DNA from: Xylaria sp. FL1777
Lineage: Eukaryota > Ascomycota > Sordariomycetes > Xylariales > Xylariaceae
NCBI GenBank assembly: GCA_022578965.1
Contig: MU400756.1
Span: 1 to 55,454 of the forward strand
Reading direction: 5' to 3'
Length of the DNA stretch: 55,454 nucleotides
Shown: positions 45,466 to 55,454 of the stretch, one piece after another
Layout: each line of letters starts with the position of its first letter
Numbering within the stretch: the stretch's first letter is position 1
Made by a program: the position numbers and the translations under genes
The notes under the pieces: model-generated
Told to the model about the DNA's origin: nothing
Databases searched by the model: none
What the model saw: the letters and a program-made list of their open reading frames with translations, nothing else

Positions 45466-47750
45466 TTTACTCCATGTTTAAAGCCTTTGCCTTTATTATT
45501 GTTAAATATAAAGAATTATATTTTAAAGCTAAATTATTTAACTAATAAAAATTTATAAAAATTTAAATATATATTATAATTTATATAAGTTTTAAAGCAA
45601 ATATTAAAGTAAAATAAAGTAATTAAATAAGCTAACAAATTAATTAAAGTAAGTTTAAGCTAAGTTATATAATAAAAATAAAAGTATAAATATTATATTA
45701 AACTTTAAAATATAAATTTAATTATTATATATAATATTATAAAAATTAATTATAGTTATTTTATTTATATTATTAAATAGCTTTTTAATTAATTATTTAA
45801 TTTTTTAATTTATATATAGCTTAATTGTTTAAATATATAAGTTATAATTTATTTTTTTATAATTAAAGTATTATAGTAAATTTTGCGTAATTATATTGCT
45901 TTATTTTATTAATGTTTTTAATAAAACTAATTTTTTACTTATTATAAATAATATTATAAAATTAATAAACAAGCAATTTATTATTGCTAATTTATATATT
46001 TAATTTATTTATTTATTAATTATTATAATTTTTATATATATTATATTATTTAAGCTAATAGCTTATTAGCTATACTAGTTTTTATTTTTTATATATATAA
46101 GTAAAAACTGTGCTTATAAATTAAAAGCAAGCTATAAGTAGCTTATTTTCTTTTTAGTAGCTAAATAAAAACATTTTATATTTACTTTTAAGTTGCATTA
46201 GTTTTGCTATAATTTTATTAAGTGCTTTGCTTTTTACTTTTTTGCTTTTAAATTGTTTGCTTATTTACATTATGCTATTAATTAAATATATGCACTTTTA
46301 TATAATTACTTTGTAGTTTTTTTTTTTTTTATATTTTTTTTGCTTTATAGTTTGCTTACTTTAGTATTACTGCTTGCTTTATGCTGTTTATAGCAGTTTT
46401 TTTAATTTTAGTACTTATTTAGCTAAATATACTGCTTTTTTTTTTTAGTTTTTTTTTAAACCTTTTTTTATTATATTATTAGTGCATTATAATTTGTTTG
46501 CTTTAGTATTACTGCTAGCTTTTTATTGCATTAGTTTTTTTATAACTAAGTTATAACTAAATTATAAGTAAAGTTAATTGCTTATTATTTTTTAGTTTGC
46601 TTTTTATATATTTATTTTTTAAGCTGCTTTTATGCTTTTTATAGTAAGCTTATTAAATAAACATAGCTTATAAGTAGCTTATATATTAAATAATATAAAA
46701 TAGCAATAAATAATAAGTTATTTTATTTAGCTATTTATGCTAATTTTTTCTTTTTTTAACCACTAATTTTACTATTTTTACTACTATTATTATTATATGC
46801 TTAGCTTATGCTTGCTTTAATATATTAAAATGCCTAGTTTATAATATAATTAATTGCTAATATATTATAGTTATATAAAAATCTATTTTATTATAACTAT
46901 TATGCTTTTTATAATATATATTTATAATTAGCTTAACTTAAATATATATATTAATTAGTATTAAGCTTATATATTTAAAATTATAAGTTATTTTATTGCA
47001 GTTTTTACTAATTATTTAATTTATAATACTAAATAAAATAGCTAATAGCTTATTACTATATAGTTTAAGCTTTTATAATTGCTTATTATTATGTTTTTTT
47101 GCTATAACGCTAATTTTTAAAATAAAGATAAATACTTTAGTGCTTTGCGTTAAAGTATTACTAATAGCCTTAAAATTTTTATTTATTAAGCACGTTAAAA
47201 TACTTAAGCTATATTATTACTATATTGCTTATATTATAATAATATATTATGTATTTTTTATTGCTATTTTTTTTATATTAACTATATAAAAACATTAATA
47301 ATTTTTATGCTTATAATATTACTAGTAAATTTATTAAGTACTTATAATATAAAAAAAGCAAAATAAGCGCTAAAAGTAATAATTATAGTTTTATAAGTAC
47401 TTTTAACCGTATTAATATTTATACGTTTTTAAGCTTTATTTTATGTTTATTTTAACTATTAAAGTTCTTTTAATCTTAAGTACTACTAATAATTTTTTAG
47501 CTTAAAAAAGTTAATAAAAAACTTTAATTATTTATTAAAGCTTATATAGCTACGCGTTATTTTTATACTAATAAAGATATTTAAGCTATACTTATAGCTA
47601 GTACGCAATTTTAAGTTATAATTAAAAAAGCAAAAAAAACTATAGCAAATAAAAAAGCTAAAGGTTTTATATAAATAAGCTAGTTAAAAAGTATTTATAT
47701 AACCTTTAAAAGTTAGCATTATTATATATTTAATAGCTAAAAGTTTTAAT
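45466..47750. other. AT-rich mutated DNA, right flank
   Basis: Stop-dense, mostly T-rich on the plus strand. A direct repeat containing GCTTTAGTATTACTGCT-like sequence recurs at about 46365-46400 and 46493-46545. A plus-strand frame at about 47540-47670 reads TNKDI*AILIASTQF*VIIKKAKKTIANKKAKG, which may be part of a transposase or DNA-binding protein, but I cannot name it. No intact gene. Confidence 0.6.
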
Positions 47751-50700
47751 AGAATTTTAATGTTTAATACTTAATAAAGTTGCTTAATTGCTTTGCTTTT
47801 TTATAATATATGCTTTTTAACTTTTATAGTTCTATATTTATAATTTTATATTGCTATTTCTAGTATTTTATTATATTATATTTTATTTTAAAGTTTATAA
47901 ATGTAAACCTATAATAAGCAGCTTTTTTAAAACTATAAATAGTAAATAGCTTTATAATAAATACTTTAATTTTTGCTTTATAATTATAATAAATCCTTTT
48001 TAGCTTAAAAAAAAGCTAATATTAATGCTTAACTATTTTTGCTTTATATTTAAAACCTTTTGTTTTTATATTTTTATAGCTACTTATAACTTAATTAATT
48101 TTTTAGCTATGTTATAATAACTAAATCTTTTTATATTTAAAACTTATTTAGCTATTTTATATACTTTTTTTAAGTTATATAATAATTAATAGCCTAATTA
48201 AAAATTTGTTTGCTTTTTTAATATGCTATAAATACTATTATATTTAAAGCACTAGTTTAAAAAATGCAATAATAACTTTTTAGCTTAACTGCACTAATAT
48301 ATTAATAACTTATAATTAAATACTTTTTAAAACATAAAGTATTTTTTTAAGCTAATTTTTTTTATATATAGCTAAACTAATATAAAGCTTTTAACTTTAT
48401 ATAAGCTTTTATATATATTAAGCTGCTTATTATATAAAAGCTAATTAACAATAGTTTGTTTAAACCTTATTTTTTTTTGTTTTTTAGTTTATTACTAAAT
48501 ATATTATACATATATTAATTTTAGGTTTATTAATAGCTTGTTTTTTTTATTGCTTTTATTACCTTTTTAATATATTTTATAGTTTAGAATTTTTAAAAGT
48601 TTGCTTTATGCTTTGCTAACTTAAAATATTTTTTTCTTGCTATTATTTAGTTATATTTTATAGCTTTAAACCTTTTTATTGCTAATTAAGTTATATACTA
48701 CTAAAACTAGCTTTTTAAACTACTTTTAAATATAATTTGCTATGCTTATATTTTTAATTTTCTTTGCATATTTAATAGTTTTATAGTTTAGCTATAAGTT
48801 TAAAAAAAAAATTAGCAACTTTGTTTTAAGGTTAATTATATAAATACTTTTATAAGCTTTAATAATAGCATATAAGCACTTGTTTTAAACTTATTAAAGC
48901 GCTTTTAATAGCTTTTATTTTAGCTATTAGTTTTATTTTATTAATTTATATTACGTTATTAACCTATACTTAATTATTGCTTATATTACTGCTATATATA
49001 AAAGTTTTGCTTAAATTATATTTAGTTTTTATATAAACTAAGCTAAGCAGCTTATTAATAACGTTTCCTTTTTTAGCTTTTTATAAAGCATTTTATATTG
49101 CTTTTTTTAGTTTAAGCAATAATTTATTTATATGCTAAGCATTTTTATTGCTGTTTTAAAGCGTATTTTCTTTTAGCCTGCTTTTATTATATGCTTAAAA
49201 GCTTTTTAGCTTAGCTTTATAAAATAAACAAAGTAATATTTGCTTAAATTAAATTTAAATTTGTATTTTTAGCTTTATTTTAAATAAACTTTATAAGCTT
49301 ATTTAAGCGTTTTATAAGCTGTTTTTGTGTTTTTTTTAGCACTTAATAAATTTGTATTATTTGCAAAAACAGCGCTTTAAAGCCTTTATATAAACTGCAG
49401 TTTATTATATAGCAAAGCAATATATAAACAAAAGAAAATTAGCAATAATAAAAATCCTTATAAAATACTTGCTTTAATACGTATTAAGTTTAACTTTTGT
49501 TTATTAAAAAGTAAAATTATTATATAGTTTATTAAAAAGCTTTATATTTATTATATTATTTATTCTAAAAAGCTTATTTTTTTAAATATTTAATAAAGCC
49601 TTTTATATATTATTAAATTAAATGCTTTTGTTATGTTTAAAAAAAGCATTAAAATTGCTTTATTTATAGCTTATATATAACATACTACAAAAATAATTAA
49701 ATATAGCGCTATTTTTATAAACTATTATAACTTATTTTTTATTTATTTAAAAAAAAGCAGTTTATATATTGCAGCAATATAAATTAGTTTTAAAGCTATT
49801 TTAGCTTTAATAAGCTTTTTTATTATATTTAATAAAGTAATAAGCTATTAAAAGCTTAATAAACTTTTATTTAGTTTATTTTTTAAAATAACTATTATTT
49901 AAACGTTTTAAAAGCATTTTAAGTAATAATTAATTTAAAAGCTAGCTAATGCTATATTAATTATACGCTTAGCAAAAAACTTATGCTTATTTTTATTGTT
50001 TTTAAGCAGCTATAAGCTATATGTTTTTAAAAACGCATTTAAAATTTTATTTAATTTTAGTGCTTTTTAAGCTTTTATATAGCTTAAAATTATTTATATT
50101 TTATAGTAATTTATACTATAGTAAAAAAAAAAAAAGTTAAAAAAGCTAGCAAAATAGCTATATTTTTTAAATTAACGTTTAGTTTTAAAAAAAACTTTTT
50201 AGCAAGAACTTTTGCTTTATTTTTAAAAATGCTTGCTATAGTTATGTTTAAACTATTATTATTGCAAAAATTTAGCAATACTAGCTTTTTTAGTGCTTAT
50301 AAGCTTTTTATTTATGCTTATTTTAAGGTTTTTTATATTATTTTAGCTTATTTTGCTTTTATACTTTTAGCTTTGCTTTTTTTTGTATTAAAAAAGTTAT
50401 ATAATTATTATTAAAAGTAGCTTTTAAACGCTTTAGCTTAAGCTTTTTTTTATGCTTTATTTGCTTTATATTTGTTTTAATAAGCTTTTTTAGTTTAAAT
50501 TTTCTGCTAATAAACATAAACTTTTTTTTTTTTTATACTGTTTGTTTTACTTTTGCTATTTATTAGTTGCATTATAGCTTGCTTTTTTTTTAGTTTAGTA
50601 CTGTTTTATTTGCAATTTTATTTAAGCTATTAAATAGCTTTTTTATAGCTAAGTTTAAATATTTAAAATTTTTAGCGTTTGCTAAATAAAAAGTCGCTAA

Positions 50701-53100
50701 AAAAAAACATGGTTTAATTTTTACTTGTTTTATATTAACTAGCTTTTAGTTTTAGCTTAAGTTCTTTAAAAGTTTATTTAATTTATTAAAGCTTTTTATT
50801 TAATACTTAAGCAGCTTATAATTGCTTTTTATTATGTTTAAGCTTAATATAAAAGTAGCTTTTAAGTTTATTAATATTTAAACTAAATTTATAATAATAT
50901 TTAATTTTTTCTAGTTAAAAAAAATGCTTATATTTTTTAAAGTAATAAGCTTAAAGTTTTAGTTTTATACTAGTAGCATAACTTTTTTAGCTTTAATATA
51001 TAGCTTTAATATATACATTTAATTCTAGTAATATAGGTTAAAATCCCTAAGTAATAAAGTTTTATTAATAAGCCGCTTTTGTTTTAGTTTTATTAATAAT
51101 ATAAACTATTTTTAAGCTGTACAAAAAAAAGAAAAAAAAGAATAAATGTAATAAATATTAAGGTTTTTATTTTTAAGGCCTAAAATAACTATATACTAGT
51201 TCTTTATAACTTTTAGTTTTTTTACTTTTATTATTAAATCTATTAATATAATTGCTTAAAGCTTGCTTTAGTTCTAATATTATATAATGCTATATTTTAA
51301 GCTAATTAAGCATATAATATATAAAAAGTTACTAATAATTATTAATAGCTTATAAATTATTAAAAGGTTATTTTTATTTTTTTTAAAAAAGATTTTTTTT
51401 ATAACTATATAACTTTTTTTAACGTTTTATTAAAATATAAAATACTTGTTTATTATATGCTAACAAAAGTTTTACTTTTATTACTATTTTTTTTAATGCG
51501 TTTTTATTGCAGTTTAAAAGCAAAGTTAAGCTTTTTTTTTTTTGTGTTATTAAGTTTATAATTGCAAACTTTTTTATTATAATATTACTTATGTTTTTAA
51601 AAAAATTAAACTAAAATTAATTTAAAATTATAACGTGCTTAATTAAAAACTGTTCTTTTTTTTAGCTGTTGTTTTAGTTTTTTAAGCTTAAAGGCTTACT
51701 TACTTTTTGTAGCTAAGTTATTTTTATGTTTTTTGCTGTTTTAAAAGCTAGCTGCTTTTAAAAGCTAAATAATACTACAATAAATCTGTTTTAAAAAGCT
51801 AATTTAGCTATTATATTTATAGTATAGTTAGCTACTTTATATATATACGCATTTTTTGCTATGTTTTTTGCTTTTTAAGCATATAAACATATTATAGCTT
51901 ATATAAAGTATTTACTATTATATTGCTTACATTTAGCTAAGCTATTTATAGCTTATATTAAGCACATGTTTTTTTTATTGTTAATATGTTATAAAAACGC
52001 ATATTAACTGCAATATTTATTTTTTTTACAGTAAGCTATTTTATACCTTTATTTATAATATTAATAATATTTTAACGCTATTATATTTTTAAAGTATAAT
52101 AAAGCTATATAATAGTTATAATTTTAAAAAATTCTATTATTATATAGCTTGTTTACATTTTAAATTAACTTTATGCTAACATATATTAGTTTTATGTTAT
52201 GCTTATATTATTAAAGTTTTTTTAGCAGTATAACTTTTATAATTTTTATATTGTTAGCTTGCTATAATTATACTTTTAAAAGCTTTTTCTTTAGTTTAAT
52301 AACTTTAATAATTAGCATATTTATTACTATAAATTAAAATAGCTACTAATATATTATTAATTTATTCTTAAATGCTATTATAATTCATTTTATATTATTT
52401 ATATATTAGTTTTTTATTTTTTTAAGCTAAAAATAACTTTTTAGTTATTATTAATAAGCTTATAAGCTGCTTTAATAACGTTTAAAAATAGCGCTTTGTT
52501 TATTTTTTGTATTGCAATATATTTAGTTTTATTATAAGCACTTAAAGCTATTAGCATAACTATAATAGTTTAATTATAAATAGCTATTATGCTTACGCAA
52601 TATAAAAAAGCTGCTGTAATATTAGCAAATTTTCCTAAGTTTAAGTTTTAGCTAATAATATTTATATACATTTATACTTATAAAGCACTTTTTAAAATAT
52701 TTTTAATAGCTTTTTTAATACGTTTAAGTTAAGCGTTTAAATTTATTTAAAGAAATATATAAACGCGTTTTATACTAGCTTTAAGTAGCATACAAATTAC
52801 TTTTTTAGCAACAATAATTATTTTTAATGCTTTACTAAGCTTAAGAAATCTTTTTATATTTGCTTTAGCAGCTTTTTATTTATTTTTATCTACATTTAAT
52901 TTAGTTTTAAATAATTAGCATTATTTAGCAGGTTTATTTACGTAGTATTAACGCAGCTTAGTTAAAATAACGTTTAAGCTAGTTACTAGCCTAACAAAAA
53001 AATCTTTATTAAAGCTTGCTGTGCCGCTAAATATACGTTAATACAACATTATACCCAAGGGCAACACAGCTTATAAAATTCGATTCTAAGGTTAAATACC
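47750..53100 (-). mobile_element. Non-LTR retrotransposon (LINE) relic
   Basis: The minus strand preserves the order of a LINE reverse transcriptase. There is an AFNLIIYKRL block at about 49600-49630 (expected AFD), then an upstream-finger segment followed by a GIPQGSPLSPILF-like block reduced to GFLLLLIFFCLYIA, then VFANNTNLL with the catalytic FADD at 49356-49367 changed to FANN. Both catalytic Asp codons changed by G-to-A. It resembles fungal Tad/I-type elements. Upstream DNA to about 53.1 kb is A-rich on the minus strand, with space for ORF1 and the endonuclease, but those domains are not legible. A less mutated patch at about 53010-53110 may be near its 5' end. Ends are approximate. Confidence 0.75.
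49356..49367 (-). pseudogene. LINE reverse transcriptase FADD site, mutated to FANN
   Basis: The minus-strand codons TTT GCA AAT AAT, followed by ACA AAT TTA TTA, read FANNTNLL. LINE polymerases have FADDTNLL here. Both Asp codons have become Asn, so the polymerase is dead. Confidence 0.8.
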
Positions 53101-55454
53101 TTTTTTACGTATATTTAAGTGCTTTATTAGCAATTGCAACAAAAAACAGAAAAAGCTCCAAATATCTTATAATTTTTATAAATAAAATATAATATATTAT
53201 ATTTAATTACTTTAATTAATAATAAATAAAGCTTATTTAATATAAGTAGTTTAATTATAATTAGTAATAAATATTTAAGCTAATAGCTTTTAATTAATAA
53301 AGCTTAAAATAAACATATAAAAATATTAAACTATTTTTTTTAATTTACTTTATAAAGCATTTTTATTTTTTTTAGCAAAATAATAATTAAATGTTAAAAT
53401 ATTAATATAATTTTTAAAATAGTATAGCTAAAAAACTATTTATTAAAAACTTTTAAAAAGCTAAAAAAAAGAAATTTTTGCTAAAAAGCTAATGCTTTAT
53501 ATATAAACAAAAAAAAACAAAAAATAAGCTTAAAAAAATAAAAGTTATTAAAACTTTTAAAAGCTATAATATAAGCAAATTTAACGCTTTTTTATATTAA
53601 ATAAATTTAAGTTTATATATTAATATATAAAGCTTTTAATAATTAAAAATATATTTTGTTTTTTAAGCTAATATAGTTTTTTATTAAAAAAATAAAAAGC
53701 AAGGTTTTTTAAATATAAGCTAATTATTGCTTAAAAACTTTACATAAAATATAATTATTGCTTTTTTATAATACTTATTATTAAATAAAAAAGCTTTAAA
53801 AAAAACCATATTATTTTTATAAATAAAAAGCTATAAAAAAATAAAGCTTATTTAATAAAACTTATATAAAATAAAGCAAGTTAAATTAAAAAACAAAAAG
53901 ACTAAATATTATAAAACATATAAAAAAATAAAAGCATATAAAAAACAAAAATATAAAAGCATTTAAAAAAAAACTTAAAAAGCTATAAAAAATAAGCTAA
54001 TAGTTTTTATAAATGTAAATAAAAAAAATTATTAGGTTTTTTAAAAAAAAAGTTTAAAAAAATAGCATAAAAAAACTTAAATACTTAAAATATTTAAAAA
54101 ACTTAAATATTTTATACTTTTTTTTTTTTTAAAAAACTTATATTTTTATTTAGTTTATTTTTATTATTTTTTATAGGTTACTTTTTTTATTATTTTTATA
54201 TAAATTTTATTTTATTTTATTATATAATTTAAAAATTTAAAAATTATAGCTTAATTAAATAATTTAGCTATAAAAAATTATTAGATTTTTTTATATTAAT
54301 ATATAAAAAATATTAAAACTATTTAGAAATAAAAAAAATAAAAATAATTAGCTTATTATTTTTAAAAAATATTAAAGCAATTTTATTTAGTTTAAGCTAT
54401 TTTAATAATAAATATAATATTAAAATTAAGCTATTATTTATGCTTTTTAACTTAAAATTAAATTAGCATTTATTGTTTAATAAATTAAAAATAAATAAAT
54501 AACTAAATAATTTAAATGTTTTTTTTTATATAAAACGTTTTAAAAACATTAATAAAATTAAATAAGTTTTTATTTATTATAATATTTTTTAAATAAAAAA
54601 AATAGTAAAAATAATACTAAAAAATTATTTATTTTAAATAAAAGCTTATAAACTATTTAAGTAAAAGTTTAAGCTTTAAAATTTTAAACAAAATAAATTT
54701 ATTATTATTATATTATAAGATTTTAAAACTTGCTTAAAAGCTATATATTTTATTAATTTTAAAACTTATTTTTTTTAGCATTAAATATATATTAAAAATA
54801 TTAAAGCATAAAAAAATTATTATTTTAATTTTTAATTTATTTAAAATTTATTTAAAAAGCTAAATTAAAATATTATTAATAAAATAATAAAGTTTTTTAA
54901 AAAGTTATATAATAATTTAAATAAAATGTTTTATAAAATATTAAATAATTAAATTAATAAAAAATTTAAGCTAAATTTTTATGTTAAAAAAACAAAAAAA
55001 GCATATAAAGCATAAAAAAAAGTTAATTATTTATATAATTATAATTTTAATAAACTTTTATATATTATTATTAATACTATTAAATTAACTATTAATATAA
55101 TTATATTAATTATTAAAACAATTATTATTAAAAAGCAGCAAATAAAATTAACTTAATATTTTATTTATAATTAAAATATAAATAATATTACTAAGTAAAT
55201 ATAGCAGCTAAAATTAAAACACAAAAATATAATAATTATAAAAAAAAAATTAAAAAAAATGCTAAAAAAACTATAAAATTAATATATTTAATTAATTAAT
55301 TAAAAACTATAAACATTATAATATTATAAAATTAATATAAATTTATTAAAAAAGCAAATATTTAATATTAATATTATAACTTTTAAATATTTATAAAAAA
55401 ATAAATATAACTTTAAAAAATAAAAATAAAGCAAATAATTATTTAATTTTTTAT
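53101..55454. other. AT-rich mutated DNA to the window end
   Basis: Almost pure A/T with occasional GC and AC dinucleotides. There are stops in all frames and no legible element or RNA gene. Confidence 0.7.

Noticed and set aside
50229..50414. 61-codon open frame in the AT-rich right flank
   Set aside because: Hydrophobic low-complexity product opposite the LINE coding strand; no motif.
45466..55454. CRISPR array, tRNA or rRNA genes, telomere repeats
   Set aside because: No regularly spaced repeats, no cloverleaf-like or conserved rRNA segments, and no TTAGGG runs were seen here or elsewhere in the window.

Overview
This is nuclear DNA of a filamentous ascomycete (Pezizomycotina; the LIS1 and Stu2 proteins look like Sordariomycetes or a relative, but the class is an inference). 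Genes have short introns of about 55-100 bases with GT...AG ends. The window has two compartments: a gene island of roughly normal base composition at about 21.8-45.5 kb, and extremely AT-rich flanks at 1-21.8 kb and 45.5-55.4 kb with no intact genes. The flanks are a graveyard of transposons ruined by C-to-T (and G-to-A) mutation, as in repeat-induced point mutation (RIP).

Left flank: a 230-base repeat is present as one mutated copy (1336-1565) and one nearly untouched copy (2778-3007). Next come a wrecked Ty3/Gypsy element (about 3.1-8.25 kb; zinc knuckle, reverse transcriptase, RNase H, integrase and C-terminal motifs still legible through the stops), a Fot1/pogo DNA transposon (8824-10397, minus strand), and a Ty1/Copia element bounded by two 286/287-base LTRs (10401-10686 and 19349-19635). 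A second, complete Fot1/pogo copy with terminal inverted repeats and TA target duplications (16332-18194) sits inside the Copia element. Right flank: a wrecked LINE on the minus strand (about 53.1-47.75 kb) and unassigned AT-rich DNA.

Gene island, left to right: a degenerate GH20-type hexosaminidase (minus); LIS1/PAC1/NudF (dynein regulator, minus); Stu2/XMAP215 (microtubule polymerase, plus), divergent from LIS1; a secreted ABC-type solute-binding protein of bacterial type (minus); a 2-oxoglutarate/Fe(II) dioxygenase (minus); a monocarboxylate-transporter-like MFS permease (minus); a class I methyltransferase broken by a small deletion (plus); a SNF2 helicase relic with a frameshift, stops and truncation (plus); and a seven-helix membrane protein of unknown function (minus). 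Two conserved cytoskeletal genes therefore sit beside accessory genes, and decayed genes lie nearest the AT-rich edges or patches.

The most unusual signal is the mutation context. Residual C in the AT-rich DNA is nearly always preceded by A or G, and residual G nearly always followed by C or T. TpC, CpC, GpA and GpG are almost gone, while CpA, the classic RIP target, is barely reduced. The mutated/unmutated 230-base pair shows the same preference directly, with GpC largely spared.
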